Positions 5,970 to 7,580 of a DNA stretch of 7,580 nucleotides are shown piece by piece (the stretch's first letter is position 1; each line of letters starts with the position of its first letter). This stretch comes from Acidobacteriota bacterium (lineage in GTDB: Bacteria > Acidobacteriota > Terriglobia > UBA7540): assembly GCA_021828245.1 (NCBI GenBank), contig JAKASC010000113.1:1-7580 (forward strand). The letters run 5' to 3'. A model generated the notes under the pieces. It was not told the origin of the DNA, did no database searches, and saw nothing but the letters and a program-made list of their open reading frames with translations. Made by a program: the position numbers and the translations under genes.

Positions 5970-7333
5970 GTTCGTCGCGTAAGCTGGTAGACGGTGATTT
6001 CAGGTGGGGCGCCGAGCCGGATGGGAAGTGCGATCGTCCCAATGCCACGGTTCACGTAGAGTTGCCCGCTCCGCCTGTGGAACCATCCGCGGACGTAAGG
6101 GGTCACCAGGCGCGCCGGAGAGATGTTAACGCTCGCGAGCTCCAACGAGATTTGCCCGCCGTGGGTGTGCCCCGCCAGGCTCAGGTCAATGCCCAGCTCA
6201 GCAGCACGATCAAACGTGTTGGGGTTGTGGCTGAGCAGGATGTTGACAGCTCCCGGTCGCATCAGGCGATCGACGCCAGTGAGATAAGTCGTCACATAGC
6301 CCGCGGTAAACCTTCCGAATCGTTCACGGCTTTCGTAATCCACGCCAATCACGTTCAGCGCGTCCTGCCCCTCCTCGACCAGCGCCTGTTCCTGGCGCAG
6401 GATGCGAAACCCTCGCGATGCGAAGAGCCGCGTTATAGACGCTTGTGTGTGCGTATAGATTTCATGATTGCCGAGGCAGCCGAGAACGCCGTGGGGCGCG
6501 CGCAATTCGGAGAGTGCGTCCACAACGGCGTACTGAGTCGAAGCGTCCCAGGTGACATAGTCGCCGGTTAAAGCGATGAGGTCCGGCTTCAGCCGGTTGG
6601 CCATCTCAACGACTTTGCGAATTTTCCGCCCGCTCATAAACGGCCCAATGTGCAGGTCCGAAAGCTGCAGGATGCGGAATCCTTCAAACGCGCGGGGAAG
6701 ATGAGGCAAGACGATACGCTGCGTGGTGGTTTCAACGTCCACCCGCTCATAGAGAAAACCGTATGCTCCCGCTACGAACGGAACGGCGCCAAAGGCAGTG
6801 GCAAAAAACTCGCGACGCGATAGTGGAGCCGGCGGGTCTGCGGCGATGGGCTGCGCATTCGGAAACGTTGAAATTTGGTTTTGCTCGCGGCCAGGCGGCG
6901 TGATGTCGCTGCTTTCTGCAATCCGTGATTTGAAATTCGGCCTTTGTCCGTGGCCGTCAGGCCGCGCCGCGAGCCACCGCCCGCCCAAGCGAGCCATCAT
7001 CCAGCCGGCCCGCACCAGAATATAGAGAGCAAACCCCACCGTCGAGCCAAAAATCCACCACAGCAGCGGTCCCTGGAGCAGGGCAGCGCTGAGCGTCAGC
7101 CGCGTAGGGCTCGGTTTATAGCGAAGAGCACCGAAGCCGTAGATGAAATAAGCCACGTATGCGACCAACCCTAGAACGTCCAGTACGCGCTTAAGAGTGG
7201 CGTTCCGCAACACCCGCTCTTTCCACCGGCGAGCCTTAATAACCCAGAAAATCTGCCCCACCACGAGAAACGCAAGAAATGACAGGAAAATGAGGCCCTT
7301 TACTGATATGAAAACGTGCGGAATATGGTGCAT
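5966..7333 (-). CDS. Membrane-anchored calcineurin-like metallophosphoesterase (YkuE/YaeI-like)
   Basis: A 455-residue dinuclear metal phosphoesterase. The catalytic domain at about 205-450 carries the full motif set: SDLHIG (Asp226, His228), TGDY (Asp258), GNHE (Asn289, His290), LSHNP (His369) and GHTHGGQ (His389, His391). Before it are three or four hydrophobic segments (about 9-31, 50-70 and 79-117), a polar linker (about 118-170), and SRREFF at 172-177 followed by a hydrophobic stretch to about 195. That last part looks like a twin-arginine signal, as in Bacillus YkuE, but sits internally. Positive-inside reasoning suggests a cytoplasmic linker and an extracytoplasmic catalytic domain; this is inferred. 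The substrate is unknown; relatives are annotated as phosphodiesterases, some linked to envelope lipids. The ATG at 7333 is the first plausible start, with only a weak GGGA before it. The TPR gene follows with a 4-base overlap. Confidence 0.9.
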   Translation of the reverse strand: MHHIPHVFISVKGLIFLSFLAFLVVGQIFWVIKARRWKERVLRNATLKRVLDVLGLVAYVAYFIYGFGALRYKPSPTRLTLSAALLQGPLLWWIFGSTVGFALYILVRAGWMMARLGGRWLAARPDGHGQRPNFKSRIAESSDITPPGREQNQISTFPNAQPIAADPPAPLSRREFFATAFGAVPFVAGAYGFLYERVDVETTTQRIVLPHLPRAFEGFRILQLSDLHIGPFMSGRKIRKVVEMANRLKPDLIALTGDYVTWDASTQYAVVDALSELRAPHGVLGCLGNHEIYTHTQASITRLFASRGFRILRQEQALVEEGQDALNVIGVDYESRERFGRFTAGYVTTYLTGVDRLMRPGAVNILLSHNPNTFDRAAELGIDLSLAGHTHGGQISLELASVNISPARLVTPYVRGWFHRRSGQLYVNRGIGTIALPIRLGAPPEITVYQLTRRT

Positions 7334-7341
7334 AAATCCCA

Positions 7342-7381
7342 GCTTTGCCTTGTTTCCATCCTCTTGTCAAGGCAGCAAAGC
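7342..7381 (-). repeat. Leader hairpin just before the phosphoesterase start
   Basis: On the minus strand, GCTTTGC (7381-7375) pairs with GCAAAGC (7348-7342), extended by CTTG/CAAG after a 3-base bulge, around a 15-base loop. It ends 8 bases before the ATG at 7333, so if transcribed it would abut the weak ribosome site. It could affect initiation or be a protein-binding palindrome in DNA. Confidence 0.4.
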
Positions 7382-7553
7382 CCTTGAAAAGAAACTATCT
7401 CGTTTGTCTGGCTTGTCCCACCGTTTCAATTGAACCTCCCACGCTAACAGCGATGAATCCCGAATTCGTAAGTTGAAAACAAACGACTTGCTGTAATCGC
7501 ATGGAAATTAGGGTATAACCCACGTATTCCCAATGAGATAGATAGAACAATTT

Positions 7554-7570
7554 CAACTTGCGCGAAGTTG
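7554..7570. repeat. CAACTT-N5-AAGTTG palindrome, candidate operator
   Basis: Perfect 6-base arms flank a 5-base GCGCG centre. The left arm is also part of TTTCAACTT (7551-7559), the exact complement of AAGTTGAAA at 7470-7478. A consensus TTGACA hexamer starts five bases downstream, placing the palindrome where a regulator of a rightward promoter could bind. The regulated gene would be outside the window. Confidence 0.35.
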
Positions 7571-7574
7571 GATT

Positions 7575-7580
7575 TTGACA
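7575..7580 (+). promoter_or_regulatory. TTGACA, possible -35 box at the right edge
   Basis: An exact match to the sigma-70 -35 consensus forms the last six bases. Any -10 box would be beyond the edge, so the promoter cannot be confirmed; a single hexamer match can occur by chance. Confidence 0.2.

Larger units (their letters stand above)
7334..7580. promoter_or_regulatory. Upstream region of the phosphoesterase-TPR operon
   Basis: No coding region is supported in these 247 bases, which are visibly more AT-rich than the genes. They should contain the minus-strand promoter of the operon and perhaps a plus-strand promoter for a gene beyond the right edge. Seen here: an imperfect hairpin next to the phosphoesterase start (7342-7381), three AAGTTG motifs (7470-7475, 7554-7559 reversed, 7565-7570), a TATAAC at 7514-7519 without a well-spaced -35, and TTGACA at 7575-7580. 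No minus-strand -35/-10 pair could be picked with confidence. Confidence 0.5.

Noticed and set aside
5708..6571. 287-codon plus-strand reading frame antisense to the phosphoesterase and TPR genes
   Set aside because: Long antisense open frames are common in GC-rich genes; the product is Arg/Ala-rich with no motif, while the minus strand has complete metallophosphoesterase motifs.
7365..7370. Minus-strand TTGACA as the -35 box of the phosphoesterase operon
   Set aside because: It is only about 32 bases from the start codon, and the position 17 bases on reads CAAAGC rather than a -10 box; it is part of the leader hairpin.
1..7580. Defence system, phage, toxin-antitoxin, CRISPR or secondary-metabolite cluster
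   Set aside because: All five genes belong to well-known housekeeping or envelope families, and no spaced direct repeats, integrase, transposase or nuclease gene was seen.

Overview
The window looks like chromosomal DNA from a moderately GC-rich Gram-negative bacterium. Acidobacteriota is my best guess. It rests on the style of the two-PDZ HtrA protease, a membrane-anchored metallophosphoesterase with an internal twin-arginine motif, and a kinesin-light-chain-like TPR protein. This is an impression from family resemblance, not a computed placement. There are five protein genes and no recognisable tRNA, rRNA, CRISPR array, insertion sequence or phage gene.

Layout from left to right: (1) positions 1-1131, minus strand, the first 377 codons of a POT-family proton-coupled oligopeptide transporter that runs off the left edge. 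(2) 1189-2358, minus strand, thiO, an FAD-dependent glycine oxidase, 57 bases upstream of the transporter and probably in one transcript with it. A short hairpin lies just after its stop. (3) 2359-2727, a divergent regulatory spacer with a long-spaced inverted repeat. (4) 2728-4242, plus strand, an HtrA/DegP-type periplasmic serine protease with an intact catalytic triad and two PDZ domains. (5) 4243-4481, a spacer between convergent genes that is rich in hairpins, including a 51-base imperfect palindrome resembling REP or MITE-like elements. (6) 4482-5969, minus strand, a TPR-repeat protein. (7) 5966-7333, minus strand, a membrane-anchored calcineurin-like metallophosphoesterase whose stop codon overlaps the TPR start in an ATGA, so these two are almost certainly cotranscribed and translationally coupled. 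(8) 7334-7580, a spacer with a 5'-UTR hairpin, repeated AAGTTG motifs and a consensus TTGACA at the right edge.

The genes are mostly core metabolism and cell-envelope maintenance: glycine oxidation for thiamine thiazole synthesis, peptide uptake, periplasmic protein quality control and an envelope phosphoesterase. I found no convincing new biological system. The points most worth checking are the phosphoesterase-TPR pair, the phosphoesterase architecture (N-terminal membrane segments followed by an internal Tat-type motif), and the structured repeat DNA between htrA and the TPR gene.
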